In this document: piece after piece, positions 8,863 to 18,117 of the stretch | How the letters are laid out: each line of letters starts with the position of its first letter | Position numbering within the stretch: position 1 is the first letter of the stretch | Source: an uncultured Bacteroidia bacterium | GTDB taxonomy: Bacteria > Bacteroidota > Bacteroidia > Bacteroidales > Prolixibacteraceae | Reading direction: 5' to 3' | DNA: 32,837 nt | Assembly: GCA_903923905.1 (NCBI GenBank) | Contig: CAIXZH010000113.1 | Span: 1-32,837 of the forward strand | The notes under the pieces: generated by a model | Databases searched by the model: none | Seen by the model: the letters and a program-made list of their open reading frames with translations, nothing else | Told to the model about the DNA's origin: nothing | Position numbers and translations under genes: made by a program

Positions 8863-11800
8863 ATGAAACTACTTTTCAATCAAGTTACTAAATTATTTAG
8901 TGCAATTTTATTGGCTCTTTTACTGGCGACATCTGCTTCCTTTGCCCAACTTAAAGAGGTCAATTTAAGGCAGTATACTGAATTGGATGGAGTCCCGGGT
9001 GCTGAAGTTCTTTCCGTATTGGCTGACAAATTTGGTTATATCTGGGTTGGTACCCGCAATGGGTTGGCGCGGTACGACGGGTATGAATTTAAAAAATTTA
9101 TTGATAACATAAATGATCCCGCCTCGGTTCATGGCCTGATTGTAATGTCACTTTTTGAAGATTCCAGGGGGTATATCTGGGTGGGCAACCAGGGTTCCTG
9201 GCTGAACAGGTATGACCCCGCTACACGCACTTTCAGGCAATATAGCTTTAAAAATATTATTGATCATCCGGCAAATGTTGAGTTAGATGTCATCTCTATG
9301 GCAGAGGATAATCAAGGGAGGATCTTTTTTGGCGTATCCGGATATAACGGCGAATCCATTTCTCAAGGGCTTTTATACATTGATGAAAAAGATGACTCAG
9401 TAAGGAGATATGATTCCGCGGATAAACAGGCAATTTCGAATGTTTACAGTATTACAAAAGATAAGGAGGGTTATATCTGGTTTTTGAGTTACAATGGTTT
9501 GTTTAAGATTGATGCCCACAAGCAACTTCATCCCATTCATTCACTGGATGAAGATTTTAAAAAGAATAAGGATAGTCCTGCTGACATGAAATTTGATAAT
9601 CAGGGTCATTTGTGGATGATAACAGGTAGATTGAGGCTTTATGATATTAATTTACGGGACAGTTCAGTAATATCGTATTCCCCACCTATATCCGAAGGAA
9701 ATTATGGAATTAGGCTGGCCATCGATAAGAATGAAAATATCTGGATGGGTACAAGATATGGAATAACAAGGTTCGTTAAGAACACAAAGAAATTTGAAAA
9801 TTTTCAAAATGTGGTAAGAAACCAATTGGAGAAGACTTACGCTTCCGTTAGTAGCCTTACTTTTGATGCATTCGGATCACTTTGGGTTGGGACACAGGCA
9901 CAGGGATTGCTTAAGTACGAGGAAAGAGCCATATTTAAGTCCTATACTTCTACGAATGATCCCAAAAACCCGGTGACTCCAGGTTGGGTCGACAATATTT
10001 GTGAAAGCCATGATAAAAAAATATGGTTTGTTACTTCACAGTTAAGTGTAATTGGCGGAATAAACACATTAGATCCTCTGACCGGAGTAATTCATACAAT
10101 ACCATATCGAACCTTGGTACCCGGATTGGTTCAAATTAATGGGTTTAGGGAAGATATTCCAGGCGAATGGATATTGAGCACATATACGGGGAACTATCGC
10201 TACTTTTCAAAAACAGGCGAAATAAAAAAGATTGTTTTGAATGGTTTACCAGACCACAGTCGAATCAAGAAATTTTTAACCGATAGTAAAGGAAATGAAT
10301 GGCTTTGTACATACAACGGGCTTTATAAAAAGGATAAGGGTTCTGACCTGTTTCGGAGATATGATTTGAGTACTATTCCGGGAGGTGATGTTGCCAGTAA
10401 CTCAATAAACGGAGCTTTTGAAAGCAAAGCACACGGGTTATGGGTATTTACCTACAATGGATTGTTTTTATATAACTATCTAACCGATAAAATTGAAAGG
10501 CACGGATACGATATAAAGACAGGGGATATTTTCATTGCACAGATTATCAATTCTTTTTATGAAACCCCCGATGGGACAGCCTGGGTAGGCGCCTGGACGG
10601 GAGGGCTCAGCCAGTATAATATGGAAACTAAAAAAATCAAAATATTTACCCGTGATGATGGTTTGCCTTCTATGAGTATTCAGAGCATAATCGGTGATGA
10701 GAAGAATAACTCTTTATGGCTGAGTACATTTGACGGACTGAGCCGGTTTGATATCAAAACCGGGCAATTCAATAATTTTTCAATCTCCGACGGAATACAG
10801 GGACAGCAATTTGCTGATGGTTCTTTTTTGAAAACATCGGAGGGACTTTTTGCCTTTGGGGGTTCGAATGGAATAACCACTTTTAATCCCAATGAGATTA
10901 CTAAAAATTCTGCTCCCCCAAAAGTCTTCCTGACCGATTTTAAATTATTCAATAAATCAGTACTTCCGGGAGAAAAATCAGTTTTAAAAAAACCAATATA
11001 TGATACCAAGGAAATTTCACTGGGGCATGATCAGAACAACGTTTCGATCGAATTTGTAGCGATTCATTTTACCGATCCTATTAAGAACAAATATGCCTAT
11101 AAGCTCGAAAACTATGATAATGATTGGCGGGAAGTGGGTAGTCAGCATACGGCTTTTTACCCCAACTTACCATCTGGAAGATATCTGTTTCATGTAAAAG
11201 CTGCGAATAGTAACGGTGTTTGGAATGAGACCGGGGCATCTGTAGCCATGGTTATCAGTCCGCCATGGTGGGAAACCACCTTTGCCTATATATTCTATGG
11301 ATTGTTGCTTATTGCAGGGATCTTTGGCGCAGACCGGTATTTCAGGACCAGGATAGTCCGAAGGGAGCGTCTCAGGAACCAGGCCCGCGAACTGGTGCAG
11401 GCAAAAGAAATTGAAAAAGCTTATACCGAACTAAAAGCAACACAGGCTCAACTCATCCAATCCGAAAAAATGGCCTCGCTCGGAGAACTCACTGCCGGCA
11501 TTGCCCATGAAATACAGAACCCGCTGAACTTTGTGAATAACTTCTCGGATGTGAATTCTGAGTTGATTGATGAGATGCAGCAGGAAATGGACAATGGTAA
11601 CCTGGCTGACGCAAAAGCAATCTCGAATAATATTAAGGAGAACGAACAAAAGATAAACCACCATGGTAAACGTGCCGATGCCATCGTAAAAGGGATGCTG
11701 CAGCATAGCCGCAGCAGCAGCGGGGTAAAGGAACCAACTGATATCAATGCACTGGCTGATGAATATTTACGTCTCTCCTATCACGGACTTCGGGCCAAAG

Positions 11801-12216
11801 ACAAGTCGTTTAATGCAACGATGAAAACCGATTTTGATGAATCGATCGGAAACATTAGCATCATTCCGCAGGATATTGGCCGGGTGATTTTAAATTTAAT
11901 TACCAACGCCTTTTATGCGGTTGATGAAAAGAAAAAACAAGATGGGAAGTCATTTGAACCTATCGTTTCAATTAGTTCAAAAAAGATTGGGAATAATGTT
12001 TTTCTCTCAGTCAAAGATAATGGCAACGGAATCCCTCAAAATGTCCTGGGAAAAATCTACCAGCCTTTCTTCACAACCAAACCCAGTGGCCAGGGAACAG
12101 GACTAGGACTAAGCATGAGTTATGATATAGTAAAAGTCCATGGCGGTGAGCTAAAAGTGGATACCATTGAAGGTGTAGGTTCCACGTTCATCATTGGTCT
12201 ACCTGTTATTATTTAA
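8863..12216 (+). CDS. Two-component propeller-sensor histidine kinase
   Basis: 1117 aa. Signal peptide at 1-29 (ends SFAQ). Residues about 35-710 carry many Reg_prop blades with the recurring YIWVGTRNGLARYDG pattern, forming a periplasmic beta-propeller sensor. A Y_Y_Y domain (about 720-800) precedes one membrane helix at about 805-827. The cytoplasmic part has a coiled coil, a HisKA domain with phosphoacceptor His882 in GIAHEIQNPLN, and an HATPase domain (N box LITNAFYAVDEKK, DNGNGIP, GQGTGLGLSMSYDIV). Unlike the hybrid (HTCS) proteins of Bacteroides it has no fused receiver or AraC domain, so it needs a separate response regulator; only a broken receiver fragment follows directly. HTCS-like relatives often sense sugars, but no polysaccharide genes are adjacent here. 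Confidence 0.92.
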   Translation: MKLLFNQVTKLFSAILLALLLATSASFAQLKEVNLRQYTELDGVPGAEVLSVLADKFGYIWVGTRNGLARYDGYEFKKFIDNINDPASVHGLIVMSLFEDSRGYIWVGNQGSWLNRYDPATRTFRQYSFKNIIDHPANVELDVISMAEDNQGRIFFGVSGYNGESISQGLLYIDEKDDSVRRYDSADKQAISNVYSITKDKEGYIWFLSYNGLFKIDAHKQLHPIHSLDEDFKKNKDSPADMKFDNQGHLWMITGRLRLYDINLRDSSVISYSPPISEGNYGIRLAIDKNENIWMGTRYGITRFVKNTKKFENFQNVVRNQLEKTYASVSSLTFDAFGSLWVGTQAQGLLKYEERAIFKSYTSTNDPKNPVTPGWVDNICESHDKKIWFVTSQLSVIGGINTLDPLTGVIHTIPYRTLVPGLVQINGFREDIPGEWILSTYTGNYRYFSKTGEIKKIVLNGLPDHSRIKKFLTDSKGNEWLCTYNGLYKKDKGSDLFRRYDLSTIPGGDVASNSINGAFESKAHGLWVFTYNGLFLYNYLTDKIERHGYDIKTGDIFIAQIINSFYETPDGTAWVGAWTGGLSQYNMETKKIKIFTRDDGLPSMSIQSIIGDEKNNSLWLSTFDGLSRFDIKTGQFNNFSISDGIQGQQFADGSFLKTSEGLFAFGGSNGITTFNPNEITKNSAPPKVFLTDFKLFNKSVLPGEKSVLKKPIYDTKEISLGHDQNNVSIEFVAIHFTDPIKNKYAYKLENYDNDWREVGSQHTAFYPNLPSGRYLFHVKAANSNGVWNETGASVAMVISPPWWETTFAYIFYGLLLIAGIFGADRYFRTRIVRRERLRNQARELVQAKEIEKAYTELKATQAQLIQSEKMASLGELTAGIAHEIQNPLNFVNNFSDVNSELIDEMQQEMDNGNLADAKAISNNIKENEQKINHHGKRADAIVKGMLQHSRSSSGVKEPTDINALADEYLRLSYHGLRAKDKSFNATMKTDFDESIGNISIIPQDIGRVILNLITNAFYAVDEKKKQDGKSFEPIVSISSKKIGNNVFLSVKDNGNGIPQNVLGKIYQPFFTTKPSGQGTGLGLSMSYDIVKVHGGELKVDTIEGVGSTFIIGLPVII

Positions 12217-12217
12217 T

Positions 12218-12343
12218 AAAATTAAGATTTTAGCCATTGATGATGAACGGGATGTTCAAACGTTGTTTGAATAATGTTTCAGAAAAGAGATAACGGCGAA
12301 GATCCTGAATTTTGTACTTCCCTTTACTAATATGAGTATTTAA
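12218..12343 (+). pseudogene. Response-regulator receiver remnant after the propeller kinase
   Basis: Directly after the kinase stop the frame reads KIKILAIDDERDVQTLFE, then TAA (12272), then CFRKEITAKILNF, and a stop at 12341. The first part is the beta1 strand and acidic pocket (IDDE) of a receiver domain, and RKEI after the stop continues the expected alpha1 region. There is no start codon, there is an internal stop, and the phosphoacceptor region is missing. I read this as the decayed cognate response regulator of the upstream kinase. Confidence 0.7.
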
Positions 12344-12377
12344 TATTTTTATTCGTTTTAATTTTCAAAACAATGTT

Positions 12378-12385
12378 TATATTTG
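12378..12385 (+). promoter_or_regulatory. Candidate -7 box (TATATTTG) for aquaporin
   Basis: TATATTTG fits the Bacteroidota -7 consensus TAnnTTTG about 112 bases before the aquaporin ATG. No clear -33 TTTG is found at the right distance, so this is weak. Confidence 0.25.
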
Positions 12386-12496
12386 ATATGTTATAATACT
12401 ATTATTCTGTGAGATACGGCGAATAAAATTAGCAATAAATTCGTTTATTCTGTACAGAATTATTAACCATTTTTAATAACTATAAACGAAAAATTC

Positions 12497-13183
12497 ATGA
12501 AAAAATTAGTCGCTGAATTTGTTGGAACCTTATGGTTGGTTTTAGGAGGATGTGGAAGCGCTGTATTAGCAGCAGCGTATCCCCAATTAGGAATTGGTTT
12601 TGCAGGTGTAGCAATTGCTTTCGGATTGACTGTTGTTACCATGGCTTATGCTATCGGGCATATTTCTGGCTGTCATCTCAACCCTGCTGTCTCAGTTGGT
12701 CTTTGGATCGGAGGTCGGTTTGAAAGAAAAGACCTGCTCCCTTATATTGTCGCACAGGTTCTGGGGGCCATTGCCGGAGCCGGAATTCTTTACTTAATTG
12801 CAAACGGGAAATCAGGATTTGCAATTGGGGGATTTGCGGCAAATGGATATGGAGAACACTCACCCGGGGGTTACAATATGCTTGCAGCGTTAATATCTGA
12901 AGTCGTTATGACTTTTATGTTCTTGATTATTATTTTGGGTGCTACCCATCCCAAAGCTCCAAAAGGGTTTGCCGGATTGGCAATCGGACTTGGCCTAACC
13001 CTTATCCATTTAATTAGTATTCCAGTTACAAATACATCTGTAAATCCTGCCAGAAGTACCAGTCAGGCAATTTTTGTTGGTGGATGGGCACTGGATCAGC
13101 TTTGGCTATTCTGGGTTGCTCCAATTGCAGGAGCCATATTAGCCGGACTGATTTATAAATATATGTCACCCGTTGAAGAATAA
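12497..13183 (+). CDS. aqpZ: Aquaporin Z
   Basis: 228 aa, six membrane segments and two half-helices of the MIP fold. Both NPA motifs are intact: Asn62-Pro-Ala in [11 protein letters not shown] and Asn183-Pro-Ala in SVNPARSTS. The selectivity-filter residues match AqpZ (Phe42, His171, Thr180, Arg186, against Phe43/His174/Thr183/Arg189 in E. coli), which indicates a water channel rather than a glycerol facilitator. Length equals the family norm (about 230 aa). It is a single gene between the receiver remnant and the soluble hybrid kinase, with about 150 bases of AT-rich leader. Confidence 0.95.
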   Translation: MKKLVAEFVGTLWLVLGGCGSAVLAAAYPQLGIGFAGVAIAFGLTVVTMAYAIGHISGCHLNPAVSVGLWIGGRFERKDLLPYIVAQVLGAIAGAGILYLIANGKSGFAIGGFAANGYGEHSPGGYNMLAALISEVVMTFMFLIIILGATHPKAPKGFAGLAIGLGLTLIHLISIPVTNTSVNPARSTSQAIFVGGWALDQLWLFWVAPIAGAILAGLIYKYMSPVEE

Positions 13184-13482
13184 ATAACTGATTTAAAATA
13201 TTATACACTAATTTCTTCTCATTGTCTAGGTTGAAATTTAAGTCGGGCTGTTAGGTGAAATCTACCGAATCAGACCTGGCTTAGATATTTAACTGCTCCT
13301 ACTCCAATGGATCGAAGCTACTACGAATAATTTTGACAACTTTATAGCTACCCCTGTTTTTATCAATGATTTGGATGCTGACAAGGCTACTTTTATTGAT
13401 TAATTTTGAATAATTTTGATATGAAAAACCAGTTATCTGAAATTCATATTCAATTTTGCTCGTTAAAACCAATAAACTGCCC
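13184..13482. other. 299-base AT-rich gap before the soluble kinase
   Basis: No gene is seen. It holds three copies of TAATTTTG (13328-13335, 13401-13408, 13411-13418), each fitting the Bacteroidota -7 box TAnnTTTG. The last two are candidate promoter elements about 65-80 bases before the kinase start; no -33 TTTG lies at the usual spacing. Confidence 0.35.
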
Positions 13483-16215
13483 ATGAATAATCTTCCAAAC
13501 CTGCTGATTGTTGACGATCTGGAGGCTAATCTGGATCTGCTCAAAGTTATGATCAGAAAAGTCAGGGTTAATCTGATTATTGCCCATTCAGGTGCTGAAG
13601 CCTTGAATTTAACTTCCGGGCTTCCCCTGGCACTAGCCTTAATCGATGTGCGGATGCCGGAAATGGATGGCTTCGAACTGGCAGTGAGAATCAATGCTGA
13701 AAGGGTGGATGATAAAGTACCTGTTATTTTTCTTACCGCCTTGATTAACAACCAGGAAGAAATTTTTAAAGGTTATAATTCAGGTGCTATTGATTATATT
13801 ACCAAACCATTTAATATTCCAATCCTGTTATCAAAGATAAATGTATTTCTTGAATTATTCCATCAGAAACAACTGTTAATCAACAAGACTGAGCAATTGG
13901 AAGAAACAGCCAACATGCTTTCCAATGTAAATTCAGCACTTAAAAAGAGTGAAGAAAAATACAGAAGTTACATTGATTATGCTCCCAAGGGTGTTTTTGT
14001 TGCTGACGATACCGGAAGATATCTGGAGGTGAACAAGACAATGTGCACAACAACCGGTTTTTCGGAAGCTGAACTTTTAAATATGAGAATTTCAGATCTC
14101 ATCCCGGAAGAGTATTCAAAAAATAGCCGGGAGTTCAGGAGCAAAGTAGTTTCTACGGGTGTATTAAAAGCCGAATTACCTTTCAGACATAAAAACGGAA
14201 CGAAACGATGGTGGACCTTATCCACTGTCAAATTCTCCCAACAGAGGTTTCTCGGATTTACTGAAGATATCACCGATCGTATAATTATGGAAGGAAATCT
14301 GCACTCCTATCAGATTGAATTGGAAATGCAAAATGAAGACCTTATCCTGACCAAGCAGAGAGCGGAGGATGCAACCAAAAAATATACTGAACTTTATGAT
14401 TTTGCCCCTACCGGTTATCTCACACTTTCAGCCGATCTGACAATTCAGGAGCTAAACCACAGCGCTGCCAATATGCTGGGAAAAGAACGTTTATTGTTAA
14501 TAGGCAACCATTTTGTTTTTTTTGTATCCAGAGATTCCCTTAACGCTTTTAACTCCTTTTTTCTGAAGGCCTTGTCAGGCAAGAACAAAGAGATCGTCGA
14601 TGTAATGTTAGAAACCGCTGATAATCAATCAAGATATATTCATATCGAAGGCAGGGTTGTGGGAAACGGACAACAATTTGTTATCAATATGGTGGATCTT
14701 ACCGAGCGCAAACGGGCAGAAGAAAATCTCCGTCAGGCAAACGGTTTTTTGGACTCAATTGTGGAAAATATACCTCATATGATATTCATTAAGGATGCCG
14801 AATTATTACGATTTATCAGGTTTAACAAGTCTGGAGAAGATCTTCTGGGTATCCGGAAAGAAGAGATAGTGGGCAAGAATGATTATGATATATTTTCAAA
14901 AGAGGAGGCCAGCCGGTTTATTCAAAAAGACAGAGAAGTTTTAATGAACCGGAAGGTTATGGATATTACCGAAGAGGTTATTCCGACCCGTGAACATGGA
15001 ATCCGGGTATTGCATACCAAAAAAGTTCCGATTCTGAACGAGTCTGGAGATCCCGAATATCTGCTCGGAATTTCGGAGGATATCACTGAACGCAAAATGG
15101 TTGAGCACACGTTAAAGATCAGTGAAGAGAAATACCGGATGATGGTAAATAATTCTCCTGATGGTATCATTCTGATCAATAATAAAGGATTTATCATTGA
15201 AGTGTCAGAAATCGGGCAGGAAATAATGGGCGCTGATGCACCTAAAGAATTGTTAGGCAAGAATTTTCACAGATTTATCCCAGGAGACGAAAAAAATACA
15301 CTTAAGGGGATTTTTGATAAGACGACCAGCGACGGAATATGCCAGAATATTCAAATAAAGATCAAAAAAATTAACAAACCACCATTTTTAAGCGAAATCA
15401 GCACTACATTAATACAGGCCGATAACGGTCAGTCTCTCGCATATATGGTAATTATCCGGGATATTTCATTCCGACAGAAAATGGAAGTCATGCAAATCCA
15501 TGCCGACCGAATGGCTAACCTGGGAGAAATGGCCTCCGGCATGGCCCATGAAATCAACCAGCCATTAAACGTCATTTCAGCGGTAATGGATGGAATTTTA
15601 TTTGAGGCCACCCTTGCTGAAAAGATCGATCTTGACCATTTTAAAAATAAATCGGAAAAAATATTCCAAAACATCCTCCGGATCAGAAACATCATCGACC
15701 ATGTCAGAGCTTTTTCCAGGAACCAGAATGATTTTGTATCGACAGTTTTTGATATCAATGTCAGCATTGAGAATGCAGTTTCAATGTTCGAGGAGCAGTT
15801 CAGGCACCAGGGGATCAATTTGTCACTTAATCTCGACCAACAGATTCCCCCCTTTGTCGGGAATACCTATCAGTTTGAACAGGTAATCATCAACCTTTTG
15901 ATGAATGCAAAAGATGCGGTAATCGAAAAGAAATTTAGGGAGGGAGAACATGCAGAACTTAATATTGGAATTACAACACTTCGCGAAAGCTTCAATATAA
16001 TCATTGAAGTATCTGATAATGGTACGGGCATAAGCAACGACAACCTGCAAAACATCATGCTCCCTTTTTATACAACCAAAGGTGAAGGGAAAGGCACCGG
16101 ACTTGGGTTATCCATTTGTTATCAGATAATCGAGGGGATGGGTGGCATGATCGAAATAAATAATAATAATTCAGGGGGAATAACAGTCAAAATTGAATTG
16201 TACGGCAAAAAATAA
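13483..16215 (+). CDS. Soluble hybrid histidine kinase: REC-PAS(x4)-HisKA-HATPase
   Basis: 910 aa from ATG 13483; an upstream in-frame TTG (13456) would add nine unlikely residues. No membrane segment is visible, so it is cytoplasmic. An N-terminal receiver domain (about 5-125) has the acidic pair Asp11/Asp12, phosphoacceptor Asp55 in LIDVRMPEMDG, Thr85 and Lys108. Four PAS domains begin near residues 159, 300, 421 and 549. HisKA carries His689 in GMAHEINQPLN; HATPase has LMNAKDAV (about 805), DNGTGIS (about 845) and GKGTGLGLSICYQI. The N-terminal receiver suggests input from another kinase, followed by signal integration through the PAS domains. The stop is 7 bases before the start of the NtrC-type regulator, so the two form an operon and almost certainly a cognate pair. 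Confidence 0.92.
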   Translation: MNNLPNLLIVDDLEANLDLLKVMIRKVRVNLIIAHSGAEALNLTSGLPLALALIDVRMPEMDGFELAVRINAERVDDKVPVIFLTALINNQEEIFKGYNSGAIDYITKPFNIPILLSKINVFLELFHQKQLLINKTEQLEETANMLSNVNSALKKSEEKYRSYIDYAPKGVFVADDTGRYLEVNKTMCTTTGFSEAELLNMRISDLIPEEYSKNSREFRSKVVSTGVLKAELPFRHKNGTKRWWTLSTVKFSQQRFLGFTEDITDRIIMEGNLHSYQIELEMQNEDLILTKQRAEDATKKYTELYDFAPTGYLTLSADLTIQELNHSAANMLGKERLLLIGNHFVFFVSRDSLNAFNSFFLKALSGKNKEIVDVMLETADNQSRYIHIEGRVVGNGQQFVINMVDLTERKRAEENLRQANGFLDSIVENIPHMIFIKDAELLRFIRFNKSGEDLLGIRKEEIVGKNDYDIFSKEEASRFIQKDREVLMNRKVMDITEEVIPTREHGIRVLHTKKVPILNESGDPEYLLGISEDITERKMVEHTLKISEEKYRMMVNNSPDGIILINNKGFIIEVSEIGQEIMGADAPKELLGKNFHRFIPGDEKNTLKGIFDKTTSDGICQNIQIKIKKINKPPFLSEISTTLIQADNGQSLAYMVIIRDISFRQKMEVMQIHADRMANLGEMASGMAHEINQPLNVISAVMDGILFEATLAEKIDLDHFKNKSEKIFQNILRIRNIIDHVRAFSRNQNDFVSTVFDINVSIENAVSMFEEQFRHQGINLSLNLDQQIPPFVGNTYQFEQVIINLLMNAKDAVIEKKFREGEHAELNIGITTLRESFNIIIEVSDNGTGISNDNLQNIMLPFYTTKGEGKGTGLGLSICYQIIEGMGGMIEINNNNSGGITVKIELYGKK

Positions 16216-16222
16216 AGGCAAA

Positions 16223-17614
16223 ATGGAAAAAACAGAACGGATAAGTATCCTTATAATTGACGACGAAAAACAATTCACCGAAGAATTAGACTATTTCTTT
16301 AAAAATTCAAACTATGAATCTTACGAGACCAATACTGCCGAAGAGGGAAGGAAAATATTAAGCAGTCATCTTATTGATCTGCTGATCCTTGATGTACGTC
16401 TTCCCGGAGTCAACGGGCTTGACATTCTAAAGGAGGTGAAGGTACAATATCCCAATATGGAGGTGATCATTATTTCAGCTCATGGAGATATGGATACGGT
16501 GATTAAAGCAATGCGCCTTGGTGCGTTTGATTACTTGCGCAAACCGTTTCGGTTTATCGATATCCAGATCGCCATTGAACGGACCCATAAATACCTCCAG
16601 CTGCAGCGGATGCTGAAGCGGATGGAAGAGAAGAATTCTCTGATTTCCAAGTCACTGGAAGAAAAGATAGAACGCCAATTTATCGGGATAAGTCCAGGGA
16701 TCAAAGAAGTTTTCGAACAGGCAGTCACTGCTGCCAGCTACCCGGACGCGAACGTACTGATTACCGGGGAAAGTGGTACCGGCAAGGAAAACATTGCGCG
16801 GATAATCCACTACTCCAGTGCAAGAAAAGATGCTGTTTTATATGCCGTAAATTGCAGTGCCATTACAGAATCGTTGTTGGAAAGCGAGTTCTTTGGTCAT
16901 AAGAAAGGCTCATTTACAGGAGCTATAACCGATAAAATGGGTTATTTCGAAGCATGCAACAACGGCACGCTGTTTCTGGACGAAATTGCAGATATGCCTC
17001 TGATCCTTCAGGCTAAGATACTCCGTGCCGCCGAAGAAAAAGTGATCACGAGGGTGGGCGATACGGCTGAAATCCGTACTAATTTCAGGATCATATCTGC
17101 TACAAACCATAATATTGAAAAACTGGTCGAGAAAAAGAAATTCAGGCTTGACCTTCTACACCGTCTCAACACTATTCACATCCATATTCCGGCACTTCGC
17201 GAAAGGCCTGAGGATATAAAACCCTTGCTAATCCACTTTGTCGATTTCTATGCCACAAAATTTAGTAAACCAAAAATTCAGATCGCAGAGGAGGTCTTTG
17301 AGCTGTTACGATCATACGATTTTCCGGGCAATGTGAGGGAATTGCGCAACATGACTGAAAGAGCTTTAATCCTCTGCAAAAGCAATCTGCTCCGGATTGA
17401 AGACTTTCCGGTTAAATCCTCAAAGCCCATTAAATCAGCATTTAAAGATAAAAACCAGAATCTTGAAACAACCGAAATTAAGATGATCCGGGATGCTTTG
17501 CAGCAAAGCAGTTATAACCAGCAGGCTGCAGCAGATGCCCTTGGAATACACCGCGATGCCCTGAGCCGCAAGATGAAAAAATACCATATCACGATCTTCA
17601 AAAACAAAGATTAG
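16223..17614 (+). CDS. NtrC-family sigma54-dependent response regulator
   Basis: 463 aa from ATG 16223, which has an AAAGG-like site 5 bases upstream; a TTG start inside the kinase gene (16193) is less likely. Receiver domain 6-125 with Asp57 in LLILDVRLPG. AAA+ domain about 152-385: Walker A GESGTGKE (182-189), sigma54-contact loop GSFTGA (229-234, a conservative variant of GAFTGA), Walker B LFLDEI (250-255), arginine-rich sensor region LRERPEDI. A Fis-type helix-turn-helix lies at about 417-455 (NQQAAADALGIHRDALSRKMKKY). All parts needed to activate RpoN polymerase are present. Targets are not known, but a near-consensus sigma54 promoter lies only about 450 bases downstream, in front of the surface-fibre locus. 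Confidence 0.94.
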   Translation: MEKTERISILIIDDEKQFTEELDYFFKNSNYESYETNTAEEGRKILSSHLIDLLILDVRLPGVNGLDILKEVKVQYPNMEVIIISAHGDMDTVIKAMRLGAFDYLRKPFRFIDIQIAIERTHKYLQLQRMLKRMEEKNSLISKSLEEKIERQFIGISPGIKEVFEQAVTAASYPDANVLITGESGTGKENIARIIHYSSARKDAVLYAVNCSAITESLLESEFFGHKKGSFTGAITDKMGYFEACNNGTLFLDEIADMPLILQAKILRAAEEKVITRVGDTAEIRTNFRIISATNHNIEKLVEKKKFRLDLLHRLNTIHIHIPALRERPEDIKPLLIHFVDFYATKFSKPKIQIAEEVFELLRSYDFPGNVRELRNMTERALILCKSNLLRIEDFPVKSSKPIKSAFKDKNQNLETTEIKMIRDALQQSSYNQQAAADALGIHRDALSRKMKKYHITIFKNKD

Positions 17615-18059
17615 CCAGTCTTAATTTAAGTATAAGTAATAAGATATATAATGTCGTAATTATTTATTTCCTCTTTTGACCTCCCCCAACCCCTGACCTC
17701 TCCAAGGGAGGGGAAAGGAGGGGAGTAACCTGCAGATTACTGTGCAAAAAAGAGAAAATCAGAATTTTAAATAGTACATTATATCTTTCCGATTACTTAG
17801 GTTCAAAGGCCGGATGCCCGGCCCGAATCACTTTGTGTGATGAAAAAGGTTCCAAACCGGTAAAATTCTCCAGGGACTCCCGCGTCCCGGGCATTACGCG
17901 TTTTCACGCACTCACGCGTTTGCGCGTATTCAATTCGTATCAGATCCTGTTCCGTTATCCGGAAAGGTTCTATTTAACAGTAATCTCCTTTCTGTAATCG
18001 ATTGTTTAACTGATAGCTGGCCATATAGTCTGGCCTGCTTTCCGGGTGTCACCCCTTTC
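17615..18059. other. Hairpin-rich non-coding region upstream of the sigma54 promoter
   Basis: No ORF is supported. At 17676-17725 lies a C/T-rich then G/A-rich element (CCTCCCCC ... GGGAGGGG) of a kind common in Bacteroidota gaps. Then come several short perfect inverted repeats: GGCCGG-ATGC-CCGGCC (17808-17823), ATCAC-N5-GTGAT (17827-17841), GGGAC-N6-GTCCC (17873-17888), TTCCG-N5-CGGAA (17950-17964), GGCCA-N7-TGGCC (18019-18035). ACGCGTTT is repeated at 17896 and 17914. These are candidates for activator-binding enhancer sites or a structured RNA. Confidence 0.5.
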
Positions 18060-18075
18060 AGGCACTCCATTTGCA
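18060..18075 (+). promoter_or_regulatory. Sigma54 (-24/-12) promoter
   Basis: AGGCACTCCATTTGCA matches the RpoN consensus TGGCACGNNNNTTGCW at all but two positions. The invariant GG (18061-18062) and GC (18073-18074) are exactly 12 bases apart, start to start. Transcription would begin near 18086, about 30 bases before the ATG of the small winged-helix gene. The NtrC-type activator gene ends 445 bases upstream. Confidence 0.75.
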
Positions 18076-18117
18076 ACGGGAAAGAGCATTAAGGATATTG
18101 TCCCATAATCTCTCTTA

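Noticed and set aside
12667-12863. Alternative ORFs within the aquaporin gene
   Set aside because: The aquaporin frame has both NPA motifs and all filter residues; the others are shadows.
13456-13482. Upstream TTG start for the REC-PAS kinase
   Set aside because: The added nine residues do not belong to a receiver domain, and ATG 13483 begins at the usual distance before LLIVDD.
16193-16222. TTG start of the NtrC-type regulator inside the kinase gene
   Set aside because: ATG 16223 has an AAAGG-like site and gives a normal receiver start; the extra residues are the kinase 3' end read in another frame.
18044-18054. GGGTG-T-CACCC as a hairpin
   Set aside because: A one-base loop cannot form; only a weak GGG/CCC stem is possible.
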